A stretch of 64,000 nucleotides of DNA from Acidimicrobiales bacterium (GCA_030747595.1 JASLKK010000012.1:1-64000); one strand, 5' to 3'. Counted from the first letter of the stretch, positions 40,962 to 50,059 are shown. The notes: generated by a model from the letters alone, not told the origin. A program made the numbers and translations.

Positions 40962-42413
40962 ATGACTATCGAACGTGAGATCTCAGTAGCCGCCGATGCC
41001 GAGGCGGCCGCTCGGTTCGCCTCCTACGACACCCAGGACATCTGGCAGAAGGACAAGGACCACTTCGTCCACCCGTGGACCGACTTCGCCACTTTTCACG
41101 AAAAGGGATCACTCGTTGTCGCAGAGTCCGAGGGCGCCTACATCTATGACAGCGACGGCCGCCGCTACCTCGACGGCATTGGTGGACTCTGGTGCGTGAA
41201 CACCGGATACGGCCGAAGCGAGATTGCCCAGGCCATGGCCGACCAGGCCACGAAAATGACCTACTACTCGTCGTTCGGACACCACACGACCATTCCTGTG
41301 GCCGAGTTGTCGTCAGTGCTGGCCCGCCTTGCCCCGGGGCCGTTGAACCACGTGCTGTACGGCTCCGGCGGGTCGATGGCCAACGACACCGCGGTGCGAC
41401 TCATCCACTACTACTTCAACATGCTCGGCAAGCCCGAGAAGAAAATGTTGATCACCCGCACCAACGGGTACCACGGGTCCACCTACATGGCCATGTCGTT
41501 GACCGGCGTGGAGTACGACCACATTGGTTTCGACGTCATCGGCGAGCCGCTCATCCAGCGGGTATCGGGGCCCGACCTGTACCGACGACCCGAGGACACC
41601 ACACCGGAGGAGTACGGGGCACAACTGGTTGCCGAGTTTCGGGCCAAGGTCGAGAGTCTTGGCCCAGAGAACGTGGCCGCCTTCTTCGCCGAACCGATCA
41701 TGGGTGCCGGCGGCGTGCTCATGCCGCCCCCCGGCTACCTACCGGGCATGCGCGAGGTCTGCACCGAGTACGGGATCCTCTACGTATCCGACGAGGTGGT
41801 CACCGCCTTCGGACGCCTCGGCCACATGTTCGCCAGCGAAGACGCCTTCGGGATCGTGCCCGACATCATCTCGTCGGCCAAGGGCCTGACCTCGGCGTAC
41901 GCCCCGCTGTCGGCCACCATCATCTCCGACGAGATCTACGACGTGATCAGCGTTCCACAGGCCGAGGGGTCGGTCTTCGCCCACGGGTTCACCTACTCGG
42001 GTCACCCGGTGTGCTGCGCCGCTGCACTCGAGAACATCGCCATCCTCGAACGCGAGGACATTTGCGGGCACGTCCAGCGGGTCGGCCCGTACTTCGGTGA
42101 GCAACTGGCGACGCTGGCGGACCTGGGGATCGTCGGCGACGTCCGGGGCAGCCACTTCATGCAGTGCGTAGAGAACGTGGCCAACAAGGAGACAAAGGAA
42201 CTCTTCGACCCGTCGGTCCACGTGGGCGACCGGGTGGCCGACGCCTGTGAGAAGCGAGGGCTAATCGTCCGACCCATTGCCCACCTGAACGTGATGTCGC
42301 CCCCGTTGGTGCTGTCCGTCGAGCAGATCGACTGGATGGTCGAAACTCTGCGCGAGGGCATCATTGAGGTCCAGGCCGACCTGATTGCCGAGGGGCTCTG
42401 GTCGCCGGAGTGA
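40962..42413 (+). CDS. Class III PLP aminotransferase (omega-amino acid:pyruvate type)
   Basis: 483-aa fold-type I aminotransferase. The N-terminal block shows VAESEGAYIYDSDGRRYLDGIGGLWCVNTGYG, then YGSGGSMANDTAVRLI, SDEVVTAFGRLG (PLP aspartate) and SSAKGLTSAYAPLSA (PLP lysine). Related enzymes transaminate taurine, putrescine, beta-alanine or amino alcohols with pyruvate. ATG at 40962 has an AGGAGGG site. It overlaps the next gene by GTGA, so aminotransferase and reductive-dehalogenase-like protein are translationally coupled. The substrate is unknown. Confidence 0.9.
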   Translation: MTIEREISVAADAEAAARFASYDTQDIWQKDKDHFVHPWTDFATFHEKGSLVVAESEGAYIYDSDGRRYLDGIGGLWCVNTGYGRSEIAQAMADQATKMTYYSSFGHHTTIPVAELSSVLARLAPGPLNHVLYGSGGSMANDTAVRLIHYYFNMLGKPEKKMLITRTNGYHGSTYMAMSLTGVEYDHIGFDVIGEPLIQRVSGPDLYRRPEDTTPEEYGAQLVAEFRAKVESLGPENVAAFFAEPIMGAGGVLMPPPGYLPGMREVCTEYGILYVSDEVVTAFGRLGHMFASEDAFGIVPDIISSAKGLTSAYAPLSATIISDEIYDVISVPQAEGSVFAHGFTYSGHPVCCAAALENIAILEREDICGHVQRVGPYFGEQLATLADLGIVGDVRGSHFMQCVENVANKETKELFDPSVHVGDRVADACEKRGLIVRPIAHLNVMSPPLVLSVEQIDWMVETLREGIIEVQADLIAEGLWSPE

Positions 42414-43639
42414 CCGGGTCCGAAGTCGGCACCGCCGACGCAGGAAGCGAGGTCCCAGTAGGCCTTTACCGGGGGCGTCGGCCTCAGGGGCCATCCTGGG
42501 AGGTGCTGGACGACTTCGAACGGTTCAGCCAGGTCGATGACGTGTTCAACCGGGCTTTCTGGGACCCGGAGATCGCCACCGACGAGGCCCGTCGGTTCTT
42601 CAGTTCATATCGGGAGGACCTCCTTGAGTGGCGCAACGCTGCCGGCTTCAGGCAACGCGACTATGCGATCCGCAACGCCGCTTGGCACGTAGTCGGGGTG
42701 TTCTCCGAGATGCACGACGCCGATGACCTGCGTGACGGCTTCCTAAGTCCGTTGAGTCAACTACGCGACGGGCCTGACGAACGCTTCGATCTGGGGTCAC
42801 CGGTTGAGGCGTCAGCCACCGTGAAACAGGTGGCCACCGTGTTCGGGGCCGATCTGGTTGGGATCTGTGCCAACGACGACCGGTGGCTATACAGCGAGCG
42901 GTACGCCCGCCGTGCCAACGAGGGTCGACCGTTGGGTCTGGACGAGGACCTGGACAATGTCATCGTGGTGGGTCAGGCCATGGACCACGATCTGGTCGAC
43001 ACCGTGCCGTCGGCCTTGTCCGGAGCGGCCACCGGACTTGGGTACTCCAAGGACGTGATGGTCCTCTTGGCAACTGCGCAGTGGCTTCGAAACCTCGGCT
43101 ACCGGGCAGTGCCGAGCCTCAACGACACCGCTCTGGCCATACCGCTCGCAATCCAAGCTGGGCTTGGCGAGTACGGACGTCACGGACTGGTGATCACTCC
43201 CGAGTTCGGTCCACGGGTTCGCTTCGGAAAGATCTTCACCGATGCCCCGCTACACCACGACTCACCGTCCCGGTTTGGGGTGACGGAGTTCTGCGAATCA
43301 TGTCGCCGTTGCACCGAGGCGTGTCCGCCGGGAGCAATCACCGACGGGTCGCCGACATCGGTGAAGTTGAACCGGTCGACGATCGGCGGTGTTCGAAAGT
43401 GGACGACCGACGGAGAGAAGTGCTTTTCGTACTGGGCCCAGATCGTCAGCGACTGCATGATCTGCATTCGGGTCTGCCCGTACAACAAGAACTTCTCAAA
43501 GTGGCATAACCGTCTGGGTCGGCGGTTGGCCGCCACTCGACTACGCCGGATGATGGGTTGGTTACACGATCGCCTGGGTTATGGCAGGAGACTTCGACCG
43601 CGCGACTGGTGGGAGGGGGCCACCCGACGACGGACCTGA
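42410..43639 (+). CDS. Reductive-dehalogenase-like corrinoid/4Fe-4S protein
   Basis: 409-aa protein. The C-terminal third carries two [4Fe-4S] motifs: CESCRRCTEACP and CMICIRVCP, the latter preceded by a Cys in KCFSYWAQ. A nitroreductase-like corrinoid-domain region precedes them (EYGRHGLVITPEFGPRVRFGKIF). This is the order of the RdhA/QueG superfamily. There is no Tat signal, so it would be cytoplasmic, as in aerobic RdhA-like enzymes rather than respiratory ones. GTG at 42410 overlaps the aminotransferase stop. QueG is excluded by the size and neighbours. Substrate unknown; halogenated aromatic or alkane reduction is an inference. Confidence 0.83.
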   Translation: MTGSEVGTADAGSEVPVGLYRGRRPQGPSWEVLDDFERFSQVDDVFNRAFWDPEIATDEARRFFSSYREDLLEWRNAAGFRQRDYAIRNAAWHVVGVFSEMHDADDLRDGFLSPLSQLRDGPDERFDLGSPVEASATVKQVATVFGADLVGICANDDRWLYSERYARRANEGRPLGLDEDLDNVIVVGQAMDHDLVDTVPSALSGAATGLGYSKDVMVLLATAQWLRNLGYRAVPSLNDTALAIPLAIQAGLGEYGRHGLVITPEFGPRVRFGKIFTDAPLHHDSPSRFGVTEFCESCRRCTEACPPGAITDGSPTSVKLNRSTIGGVRKWTTDGEKCFSYWAQIVSDCMICIRVCPYNKNFSKWHNRLGRRLAATRLRRMMGWLHDRLGYGRRLRPRDWWEGATRRRT

Positions 43640-43676
43640 TGGTCAGTCGTCCCGTTGGTGGGGGTTACTTGCCGGG

Positions 43677-43973
43677 TCAGGCGCGGGTACCGCTGAATGA
43701 GGCGGTGCCGAACGCTCCTAGCTTGGCCTCCCCGGTGATCGAGTCGCCATTGACCGTGGCTGTGGACTCGACCTTGATGGGCATGGGCGACGTCATGTTC
43801 ACCGTCCACGACAAGGTGTCGCCGTCGACCGTGCCGTCTTCGATCTCCATCGAACCCTGTGGCCCAGACATCGAGCCGGTGAGAGTGCCGCCATCAGTGG
43901 CGAGAGTCAGCGTTCCCGCCTGATCGCCCATAGGGGTCTTCATGGTTACGTTCCAGGTGCCGTCGGCGCCCAT
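43677..43973 (-). CDS. Small beta-rich hypothetical protein
   Basis: 98-aa protein made of alternating strands and turns: TWNVTMKTPMGDQ, GTLTLATDGGTLTGSM, TLSWTVNMTSPMP and ATVNGDSITGEAKLG. It resembles small lipocalin-like or beta-barrel proteins found in many bacteria, where the TPMGDQ and TGxMxxP segments recur. No signal peptide is seen. ATG at 43973 has a GGAGC site. It is convergent with the RdhA-like gene. Function not known. Confidence 0.75.
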   Translation of the reverse strand: MGADGTWNVTMKTPMGDQAGTLTLATDGGTLTGSMSGPQGSMEIEDGTVDGDTLSWTVNMTSPMPIKVESTATVNGDSITGEAKLGAFGTASFSGTRA

Positions 43974-44287
43974 CGTCTTGCTCCATTTCCGGCCCGCCGC
44001 TCGGCCTGGGCCATACAGTCACCGTAGAGCCTGTGACCGTCCGTCCATGATTCGGGCGGCCCAGCCTTAAGCGGTGTGGGAGTTGGAACGAAACCCAGTT
44101 GGATAACGGTAGTTCGGACCAATTTCAGAATTAGCTCAGATGGTCTGGACCAGTTCAGCAGTTGCGCCTCGTTTGGACGGTCAGCCAAGACTGTATGAAG
44201 TGGATGCCCGTTGTTAGTTCCTGTGCCGGTAAGCCGAGGAATCTCAACTCGGAATCCCTGTGCGGAAGAGGATGAAGTGAGAGAAAT
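43974..44287. other. Gene-free stretch between divergent genes
   Basis: 314 bp between the small beta-rich protein gene (minus) and the YHYH lipoprotein gene (plus). It must hold both promoters. I see no tRNA, riboswitch, repeat or convincing hairpin. Base composition is slightly more AT-rich than its surroundings. The segment just before 44288 holds GTGAGAGAAAT, which could serve as the lipoprotein ribosome site. Confidence 0.5.
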
Positions 44288-45544
44288 ATGACAGCGAAGC
44301 GCTTTGTTGTCCTGGTTGTGCTTCTGCTGGCTACCGCGTGCGGTGGCATCACGACTACGGCTCAGGCCCCGGCTACGACGGCTATCACCACGACTACGGC
44401 TCAGGCCCCGGCTACGACGGCTATCACCACGACTACGGCTCAGGCCCCGGCTACGACGGCTACCACCACGACTACGGCTCAGGCCCCGGCTACGACGGCT
44501 ACCACCACGACTGCGGTTCAGGTTCAGGCTCCGGCCTTGACGACTACCACCACCGCACCTGCGGAAAAGACCATGGCTACCGGTTCCGAGTATTTGGGTT
44601 CGTACACCCTGGTTGACGAAGAGTTCGGCACGATGGTGACAGTGGTCGTCGACGGTTCGGTTCGAATCATCGACAGCAATGCGCTGCCCGATCATGCGAC
44701 TGGCGACTTTCCCAATAGTGGGAATCCCAACACCATTTCTGAGCAGGACGCCAGTTACGAGTTCGCTATCGAACCGATCTACACGGGTACTGCTACCGGT
44801 GTCAGCGTCACAGGTGTTGCGGTCAATGGGGTGAAGTTTGAGCCTGGCACTGCGGAGACTGTTACGTGTGCAACCGGTGAGACCTTCCGGGTTGAGGCGT
44901 TTCAGGACATCTACAACCTCGGGTTTGATTTCAACAATGCTCACGTTCAACCGACAGGCGAGTACCACTATCACGGTGTCTCTCAGCTCCTGGTGGAGGC
45001 CTATGAGCACGGCGACGATCTCGTTCTTGTGGGTTTCGCTGCTGACGGCTTTTTGATGTACTACTCAAAAGCCGGTACTTATGAGTCCGGCTATGAGTTG
45101 ACAACGGCAGATCGCACTGGCGCGGATTGCGTACTCAGCCTTCCCCCCGGGAACGCGGTCGATATCGGCGGAACAAGCCCTGACGGCACCTATACCTCTG
45201 ACTGGGTCTACAACGAGGGAAGTGGTGGGCTCGATAGTTGCAACGGCATCACGATCGGTGACGAGTACTTGTACGTCATCACCGATGACTACCCGTACGT
45301 AGGTCGCTGCCTGAACGGTGAGGTGAGTGTCGGTGCAGGTAGACCGGTCGGTAATCCCGGCGCAGGTGTTCCTGGTGATGGCCCCGGTGGCCCACCCGAC
45401 TTGACGGTGGCGGCAGAGGCTCTCGGCGTGACCGTTGCCGAACTCCAAGCCGCTCTAGGGCCTCCACCGCCCGATATTGCCGGAGCAGCAGCCACTTTGG
45501 GCGTAGATATCGAAGCCCTGCGGGAACTCATTGGACGTCCCTGA
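44288..45544 (+). CDS. YHYH-domain lipoprotein with Thr/Ala/Pro repeats
   Basis: 418-aa secreted lipoprotein. The signal peptide ends in LATAC (Cys18), then four 13-residue AQAPATTA-type repeats (25-76) form a rigid surface spacer. The following beta-rich domain contains the YHYH motif in GEYHYHGVS, with FAADGFLMYYSK, typical of the YHYH family. The C-terminus has two repeated AAEALGVTVAELQAALG-like segments that look like small helical motifs. Some YHYH proteins are linked to metal or surface binding, but their function is not established. It stands alone between divergent and convergent neighbours. Confidence 0.85.
   Translation: MTAKRFVVLVVLLLATACGGITTTAQAPATTAITTTTAQAPATTAITTTTAQAPATTATTTTTAQAPATTATTTTAVQVQAPALTTTTTAPAEKTMATGSEYLGSYTLVDEEFGTMVTVVVDGSVRIIDSNALPDHATGDFPNSGNPNTISEQDASYEFAIEPIYTGTATGVSVTGVAVNGVKFEPGTAETVTCATGETFRVEAFQDIYNLGFDFNNAHVQPTGEYHYHGVSQLLVEAYEHGDDLVLVGFAADGFLMYYSKAGTYESGYELTTADRTGADCVLSLPPGNAVDIGGTSPDGTYTSDWVYNEGSGGLDSCNGITIGDEYLYVITDDYPYVGRCLNGEVSVGAGRPVGNPGAGVPGDGPGGPPDLTVAAEALGVTVAELQAALGPPPPDIAGAAATLGVDIEALRELIGRP
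44360..44515 (+). repeat. 39-bp tandem repeat (four units)
   Basis: Four 39-bp units encode AQAPATTA followed by ITTTT or TTTTT/TTTTA. The DNA copies are almost identical, so they probably arose by slippage. They serve as an extracellular linker; unit number may differ between strains. Confidence 0.88.
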
Positions 45545-45556
45545 TTCGTCAACCGG

Positions 45557-45847
45557 TCAGTTGGCTAGCCGGGAGCGTGCCTCGTCTTCAGTGAGTCCGG
45601 TGACGTGAAAGCGCTTTGTGCGCGAGGTGCCGCCTGATTCGAGGGCGACTGCTGGTCGACGGAGGTTTAGAGCCGCGGCTAGGGAGCGGCGGGCGGCTTC
45701 GGTTGCCTTACCGTCTTCGGGGGCTTCGGCCACCCGGACGCGGATCACGTCGTCCACCAGACGCAAGTCGGTGCGGCGGGCCTTTGGTGTCACCCGCACT
45801 TCCAGCACGCACGAGGGCTCGGATGGTTCGCCGGTTGCTGGGCTCAT
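45557..45847 (-). CDS. DUF167 (YggU) family protein
   Basis: 96-aa protein of the DUF167/YggU family. Typical features are the VRVTPKARRTDL opening, the IRVRVAEAPEDGKATEAARRSLAAAL helix and a short C-terminal strand-helix (GTSRTKRFHVTG). The function of the family is not settled. ATG at 45847 overlaps the P450 stop by ATGA, an unusual pairing for this usually housekeeping gene. Confidence 0.85.
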   Translation of the reverse strand: MSPATGEPSEPSCVLEVRVTPKARRTDLRLVDDVIRVRVAEAPEDGKATEAARRSLAAALNLRRPAVALESGGTSRTKRFHVTGLTEDEARSRLAN

Positions 45848-47046
45848 CGGGCATTACCCGAGGCGTTCCAGCTCACGGGAACCCGTGCCGGTTTGCGGAA
45901 CACCAGGCCCCGAGCAGGCTCGAAGCCCCCGTCTGGTGACGCATGGTCGAGGTGCACGTTGGGGAGCAGGTTGAGTACGGCATCCACCGCGGCGATCGTC
46001 TGCAGGCGGGCTAGATGCAGGCCCAGGCACACGTGCGGTCCCTTCACGAAAGCCAGCTGGAGCCGGGCGTTGTCCCGGCGCACGTCATAACGGTCGGGCT
46101 CGGGGAACACTTCCGGGTCGCGGTTGGCGCCGGCCAACGAAACCGTCACTAGGTCGCCGGCCGGTATGAGTGCGTCTCCGAGAACCACCTCGACGGTGGT
46201 GTAGCGGTCCACGAGTGTCGCAGCGGGCTCCATACGCAGCGACTCCTCCACAGCACCGGCAACCAGGGACCGGTCACTGCGTACGGCATCGGTCTGGTCG
46301 GGGTCGGTCAGCAGGTGGGCCAGCGCGTTGGCTGTCATCCCCTCCGAGGTCTCGATGGCTCCGAACATGAGCACCGCAGTGTTGGAGAAGACTTCGTCGG
46401 CGGTCAGTGAACTTTCTCCGGCCACTCCGGCCAGCATCGATCCGGCGGCCTCTCGCACGGTCCGGTCCACCTCGGCCCTCAGGTCGGCCACCGCCCGCCG
46501 GGTGTCGTCTCCCACCTCAAGCCCGGCGTTCACCCCTTCAACGCCGACCACGATGGCCCGGTACCAGCCCAGCACCCGGTCGGGATCGGCGTCGACCAGT
46601 CCGAGCGCCCGGGCGATGGCAGCTACAGCCAGCGGTCCGGCCAATTCGCTCCGGAGGTCGGCCCGTGGAGCAGTTCGCTTCTCGGGCCTTGTGGCCAGTG
46701 TCTCTACCAGCTGCCGGGCTGTCGATCCGGTCCAATCCTCGAAGCCTTCTCGCACGGCGGCCTGTTGGAACGGCGGGGCGAACGGTGTCCGGTGGCGAGC
46801 GTGCTCGTCGCCGTCGGTGGAGAGCATCGACGGTCCGACCACCTGGGCCGTCGAGAACCGTGGGTCGTCGACGGTGTAGGTGGCTGCGTCTCTCAGCACC
46901 TCGAGTGCTGAGGTTCGGTCGGTGACCAGCCAACCTCCAAGGGCCGGAAGCCACGACACGGGTTCGGTGGCACGCAGTCGGGCCAGGTGGGGGTGCACGT
47001 CGCCCGCCAGGTCGTCCAGCGTGATTGATGCCCCGACCGGATACAT
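45844..47046 (-). CDS. Cytochrome P450
   Basis: About 400-aa soluble bacterial P450. The haem-binding segment is FVKGPHVCLGLHLAR (proximal Cys), the K-helix ExxR is in VEESLRMEP, and the I-helix oxygen-activating region is MFGAIETSEGM. GDEHARHRTPFAPPF is the usual C-helix region. Redox partners (ferredoxin or reductase) are not nearby. Start uncertain: ATG 47046 (MYPVGASITL) is used here; a GTG at 47112 would add 22 residues, and neither has a strong ribosome site. The gene is divergent from the XRE-cupin regulator. Substrate unknown. Confidence 0.88.
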   Translation of the reverse strand: MYPVGASITLDDLAGDVHPHLARLRATEPVSWLPALGGWLVTDRTSALEVLRDAATYTVDDPRFSTAQVVGPSMLSTDGDEHARHRTPFAPPFQQAAVREGFEDWTGSTARQLVETLATRPEKRTAPRADLRSELAGPLAVAAIARALGLVDADPDRVLGWYRAIVVGVEGVNAGLEVGDDTRRAVADLRAEVDRTVREAAGSMLAGVAGESSLTADEVFSNTAVLMFGAIETSEGMTANALAHLLTDPDQTDAVRSDRSLVAGAVEESLRMEPAATLVDRYTTVEVVLGDALIPAGDLVTVSLAGANRDPEVFPEPDRYDVRRDNARLQLAFVKGPHVCLGLHLARLQTIAAVDAVLNLLPNVHLDHASPDGGFEPARGLVFRKPARVPVSWNASGNAR

Positions 47047-47289
47047 GGTGGGCGGCGTAGTCCTGTCGGACCCCGTGGGCTGGTCAGGCTGGCTGGACCA
47101 GTTGGTTGGAGACACGTTCCGGAGCGTAGGACGGCTGCACCGGCCAAGAGAGCGGTCGTGTTGTCTGCCGCCTCGACCGGCTGGGAAGTCTGGCTGCCAG
47201 CCTTCTACTCGCGTGGGTTTTACCACTACCGTGAAGGGTTCTCATTAGCATCGGGATTAGGCAGCGGTCCGGACGAAAGGCTCACAACG

Positions 47290-47901
47290 ATGATCCAGAA
47301 GGATGATGAGGTTGGGCATGTATTTTCGTCTGACGACGTGTGCCGGGTCGTGGGGGAGCGTGTGCGAGACGCTCGACGTGCGCTCGGCTTGACCATGGCC
47401 CAGTTCGCCGAAACGGCTGAGATCTCCCTGGGCATGGTGTCCAAGATCGAACATGGGCAGACCTCTCCCAGTTTGTCGACCCTGACGCGACTGGCCCATG
47501 CCTCCCGTGTGCCCATTACGGCCTTCTTCCGTGGACTCGACGAGGAGCATGATGTGGTGATCGTGCGGGAAGGCGAACGCATGGAGATCCTCCACGAGGG
47601 AACTCGCGAGGGCCACGTATACGAGGACCTCGGATCGCTGCGAGGCAAGACTCGAATCATCGAGCCGATGATGGTCACACTGGAGTCCAGCGACGAGGTG
47701 TTCCCACTATTTCAGCACGAAGGCGTGGAATTTCTTCACATGCTGGAGGGAGCCATGGAATACGGCTATGGGCCCAAGAATTATCGCCTTGCAGCCGGCG
47801 ACACCATCCAGATCCACGGCGAGGTGGCCCACGGACCGGTGAGACTGGTGGATCTCCCGGTCCGGTTCATGTCGGTCAAGGTCTTCCCGGCGGGGGAGTA
47901 G
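47290..47901 (+). CDS. XRE-family regulator with C-terminal cupin domain
   Basis: 203-aa regulator: helix-turn-helix of the XRE/HTH_3 type (about 21-78; RRALGLTMAQFAETAEISLGMVSKIEHGQTSPSLSTL) and a cupin (about 130-200; EGVEFLHMLEGAMEYGYG and PVRLVDLPVRFMSVK). This architecture (PuuR/HipB-like with a small-ligand cupin) is common for amine or amino-acid pathway control. Start ATG 47290 fits the domain boundary. It precedes the Amt region and methylated-amine genes in the same direction and is the best regulator candidate for them. It is divergent from the P450. Confidence 0.88.
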   Translation: MIQKDDEVGHVFSSDDVCRVVGERVRDARRALGLTMAQFAETAEISLGMVSKIEHGQTSPSLSTLTRLAHASRVPITAFFRGLDEEHDVVIVREGERMEILHEGTREGHVYEDLGSLRGKTRIIEPMMVTLESSDEVFPLFQHEGVEFLHMLEGAMEYGYGPKNYRLAAGDTIQIHGEVAHGPVRLVDLPVRFMSVKVFPAGE

Positions 47902-47906
47902 TAGTC

Positions 47907-48119
47907 GTGGGAGTTCTCTGGCTCCTCGGGGCCCATCAGAGCGGCTTCCTCTTTCTGCTGCTGCTGGCTGCCATCGGGCTGACGTTCTGGGAAGCGCGTC
48001 AGCAGGGCTTTGACCGACGCTTAACCCTTTGGTGGATCTCGGTGGTCGGTATGACCCATGTTCTCGGCTACCTGGCTCTTAGGGCCTGGGTTGCAGTCAA
48101 CGAACGGAGAGAACGGTGA
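47907..48119 (+). CDS. Small membrane protein
   Basis: 70-aa protein with two hydrophobic segments (about 12-30 and 42-60) and an Arg/Glu-rich tail ending NERRER. GTG at 47907 follows the XRE gene by 5 nt, and its stop overlaps the next GTG start (GTGA). No family is recognised. It belongs to the run of small membrane genes ahead of amt. Confidence 0.65.
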   Translation: MGVLWLLGAHQSGFLFLLLLAAIGLTFWEARQQGFDRRLTLWWISVVGMTHVLGYLALRAWVAVNERRER

Positions 48120-48439
48120 CCCCCATTAGGCAGTGGTCGATGGCGTCAAAGGTATTCATCGTCTTGTTCGTGGTCGTGGTGGGCGGCTACCTGGGCGGGT
48201 GCCTCGGTCGAACTTCCGTATCAGGGGACGAAGCGGTTCGTATCGCTCGTGCCGAGATCGACTTCGTACCCGAGGAGATCAATGCCGAACTTGGCAAAAA
48301 GGGCTTTCCGCCACGGGCCGTTTGGGGGGTCACGTTCTGGATCCCGGCTGCTGACGGCGAGGGCGGGTTCGAACGGAGGACAGCGGTCGAGGTGGACGCT
48401 GGCACCGGCGACGTCATAGCGGTCCACGTCGACTACTGA
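48116..48439 (+). CDS. Small secreted/lipoprotein-like PepSY-type protein
   Basis: 107-aa protein with an N-terminal membrane segment (KVFIVLFVVVVGGYLGGC) ending in a lipobox-like LGGC. The rest resembles a single PepSY repeat: VSGDEAVRIARAEIDFVPEEI then AVEVDAGTGDVIAVHVDY. PepSY domains often act in protease inhibition or accessory roles at the surface. GTG at 48116 overlaps the preceding stop. Its link to ammonium transport is only positional. Confidence 0.65.
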   Translation: MTPIRQWSMASKVFIVLFVVVVGGYLGGCLGRTSVSGDEAVRIARAEIDFVPEEINAELGKKGFPPRAVWGVTFWIPAADGEGGFERRTAVEVDAGTGDVIAVHVDY

Positions 48440-48638
48440 CACGCCGGAACTCCTTCTACTTTCACTTTCCTCTGAGGAGAATCTTTTCCCAGCACGGATC
48501 GTTACCTACTGTTACTGTGACCCTCGTCATACCAGTGGTAGATGTGAATGACAGCTCCCGGGTGGGCGAGTTGGGACCGGCATCGACCCAATTTCAGACC
48601 CGTGCCGTAAGGCGCGCCAGTAGCTAAGGGGAGGACGA

Positions 48639-48686
48639 ATGTCCATGTCAGTACGCAGTCCGGGTGGGGAGGTGAGGATCCAATGA
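48639..48686 (+). CDS. Possible 15-aa leader peptide before amt
   Basis: Short frame MSMSVRSPGGEVRIQ, preceded by the strong AAGGGGAGG site, ending in TGA that overlaps the amt ATG (ATGA). Such an arrangement can couple translation of a leader to the downstream gene. The 243-bp gap before amt otherwise shows only GTTAC-like half-sites near 48501-48515, which are too weak and badly spaced to call. Confidence 0.4.
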   Translation: MSMSVRSPGGEVRIQ

Positions 48687-50059
48687 TGGGTGATGACCTC
48701 TTCATCGAGAACTATTACTTCGTCACCGTGGTCTTCATGTGGTTCCTGCACGTCGGCTTCATGTGTTACGAGGCCGGGGTAAGTCGCCGAAAGAACGTCA
48801 TGTCGACGGCGATCAAGAACATCATGACCATCGCCGTGGTTACGCCGGCCTTCTACTACGCCGGGTGGTGGACCTACCTGTGCATGGCCGAAGGCTTCAT
48901 CCCGACGGTCGGCGATGCCGTCCACGGCGCAGAGTGCACCTGGGGCAACCCGTGGGGCGAGCTAATGGGCCCGAACATCGGAGACCACGTGCTGGCCGTC
49001 TTCTGGGCGGCGTTCCTGTTGTTCTCCTGGACCACCGGCTCGATCATGTCGGGAGCGACCATCGAGCGCATTCGGGTCACCGCCTACCTGATACTCACCG
49101 TGTTCCTCGGTTCATTCGTGTGGATCATCGGCGCTGCCTGGGGCTGGAGCTGGCACGGCTGGCTGGTCATCCACTTCGGGTTCCACGACTTCGCAGCCTC
49201 GGGAGTGGTGCACGGCATTGCCGGGCTCTTCGCCCTCGGGGTGTTGTTCAATCTGGGACCGCGGATCGGTGCGTTCGATGACAACGGGGGTGCCAGGGCA
49301 TTCAAGCCTCACAACCTCCACATGACCCTCATGGGCCTCATGATCATCTTCACCGCCTTCTATGCCTTCTACGCGGCTTGCCTGGCGGTGTTGCCGGGTG
49401 AGGCTCCGGGTTGGAACAACATCTATTACAACCCGACCACGCTGGGTGCCATCACGTTCACGATCACGATCGCGTTCGCTGGTGGCTTCATGAGCGGTTA
49501 CATCTGCTCGAAGGGTGATCCGTTCTGGACCCTGTCCGGTGGCCTGGCTGGCGTGATCGCCGTGTCGTCCGGTGCGGACGTCTACGCGCCCTCGCTGACC
49601 TACCTGCTGGCAATGCTGGGCGCGGCGTTCGCCGTGTGGATCGGTACCTGGCAGCAGGAGAAGATGCGGGTCGACGACGCCGTCGGGGCGGTCGCCGTCC
49701 ACGGTTGGACGGGCTTCCTGGGTGTCCTGCTCATGGGCGTCTTTGCCAGCGGCTACCCGGCCGCATCGGGCGCTGGGAACCAGATCACCGTGACCATCCT
49801 GGGCCAGCTGGTCGGCATAGCCGCCCTCCTTCCGCTGGCGTTCCTCTCCGGTTACATCATCTCGTGGCTGCTGAAGCAGGCGAACCTGCTTCGGGTGCCG
49901 CCCGAGGTGGAGTTGGAGGGTCTCGACGTCGCCGAGTTCGGTGGGGACTTCTACCCGGACTTCGCTGGCACCACCGAGGTCATCGTGGAAGCCGATGGCA
50001 CTGAGGTACCAGCCGGACCGGTACTTGCTCATGCCGCCAGTCAGATCATCCGAGGTTGA
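48683..50059 (+). CDS. amt: Ammonium/methylammonium transporter, Amt family
   Basis: 458-aa integral membrane protein with about 11 transmembrane helices. The Amt signature region reads FHDFAASGVVHGIAGLFALG (first pore His) and AVHGWTGFLGVLLMG (second pore His). The gap before this gene carries a short leader frame. It stands upstream of TMAO and methylamine genes and may import ammonium or methylammonium. The FGFHDFAASG segment and the unusual N-terminus MCYEAGVSRRKN suggest an Amt branch apart from standard AmtB. Three single-TM microproteins follow in the same direction, and there is no glnK/P-II gene. Confidence 0.9.
   Translation: MMGDDLFIENYYFVTVVFMWFLHVGFMCYEAGVSRRKNVMSTAIKNIMTIAVVTPAFYYAGWWTYLCMAEGFIPTVGDAVHGAECTWGNPWGELMGPNIGDHVLAVFWAAFLLFSWTTGSIMSGATIERIRVTAYLILTVFLGSFVWIIGAAWGWSWHGWLVIHFGFHDFAASGVVHGIAGLFALGVLFNLGPRIGAFDDNGGARAFKPHNLHMTLMGLMIIFTAFYAFYAACLAVLPGEAPGWNNIYYNPTTLGAITFTITIAFAGGFMSGYICSKGDPFWTLSGGLAGVIAVSSGADVYAPSLTYLLAMLGAAFAVWIGTWQQEKMRVDDAVGAVAVHGWTGFLGVLLMGVFASGYPAASGAGNQITVTILGQLVGIAALLPLAFLSGYIISWLLKQANLLRVPPEVELEGLDVAEFGGDFYPDFAGTTEVIVEADGTEVPAGPVLAHAASQIIRG

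Noticed and set aside
43946-45010. 354-codon minus-strand frame with Ser/Arg/Gly repeats
   Set aside because: The repeats are the complement of the YHYH lipoprotein tandem repeat, and the signal peptide and YHYH motif support the plus strand.
48501-48521. GlnR-like GTTAC half-sites upstream of amt
   Set aside because: The half-sites are spaced 10 bp rather than the usual 11, and the GAAAC partners are absent. Too weak to call.
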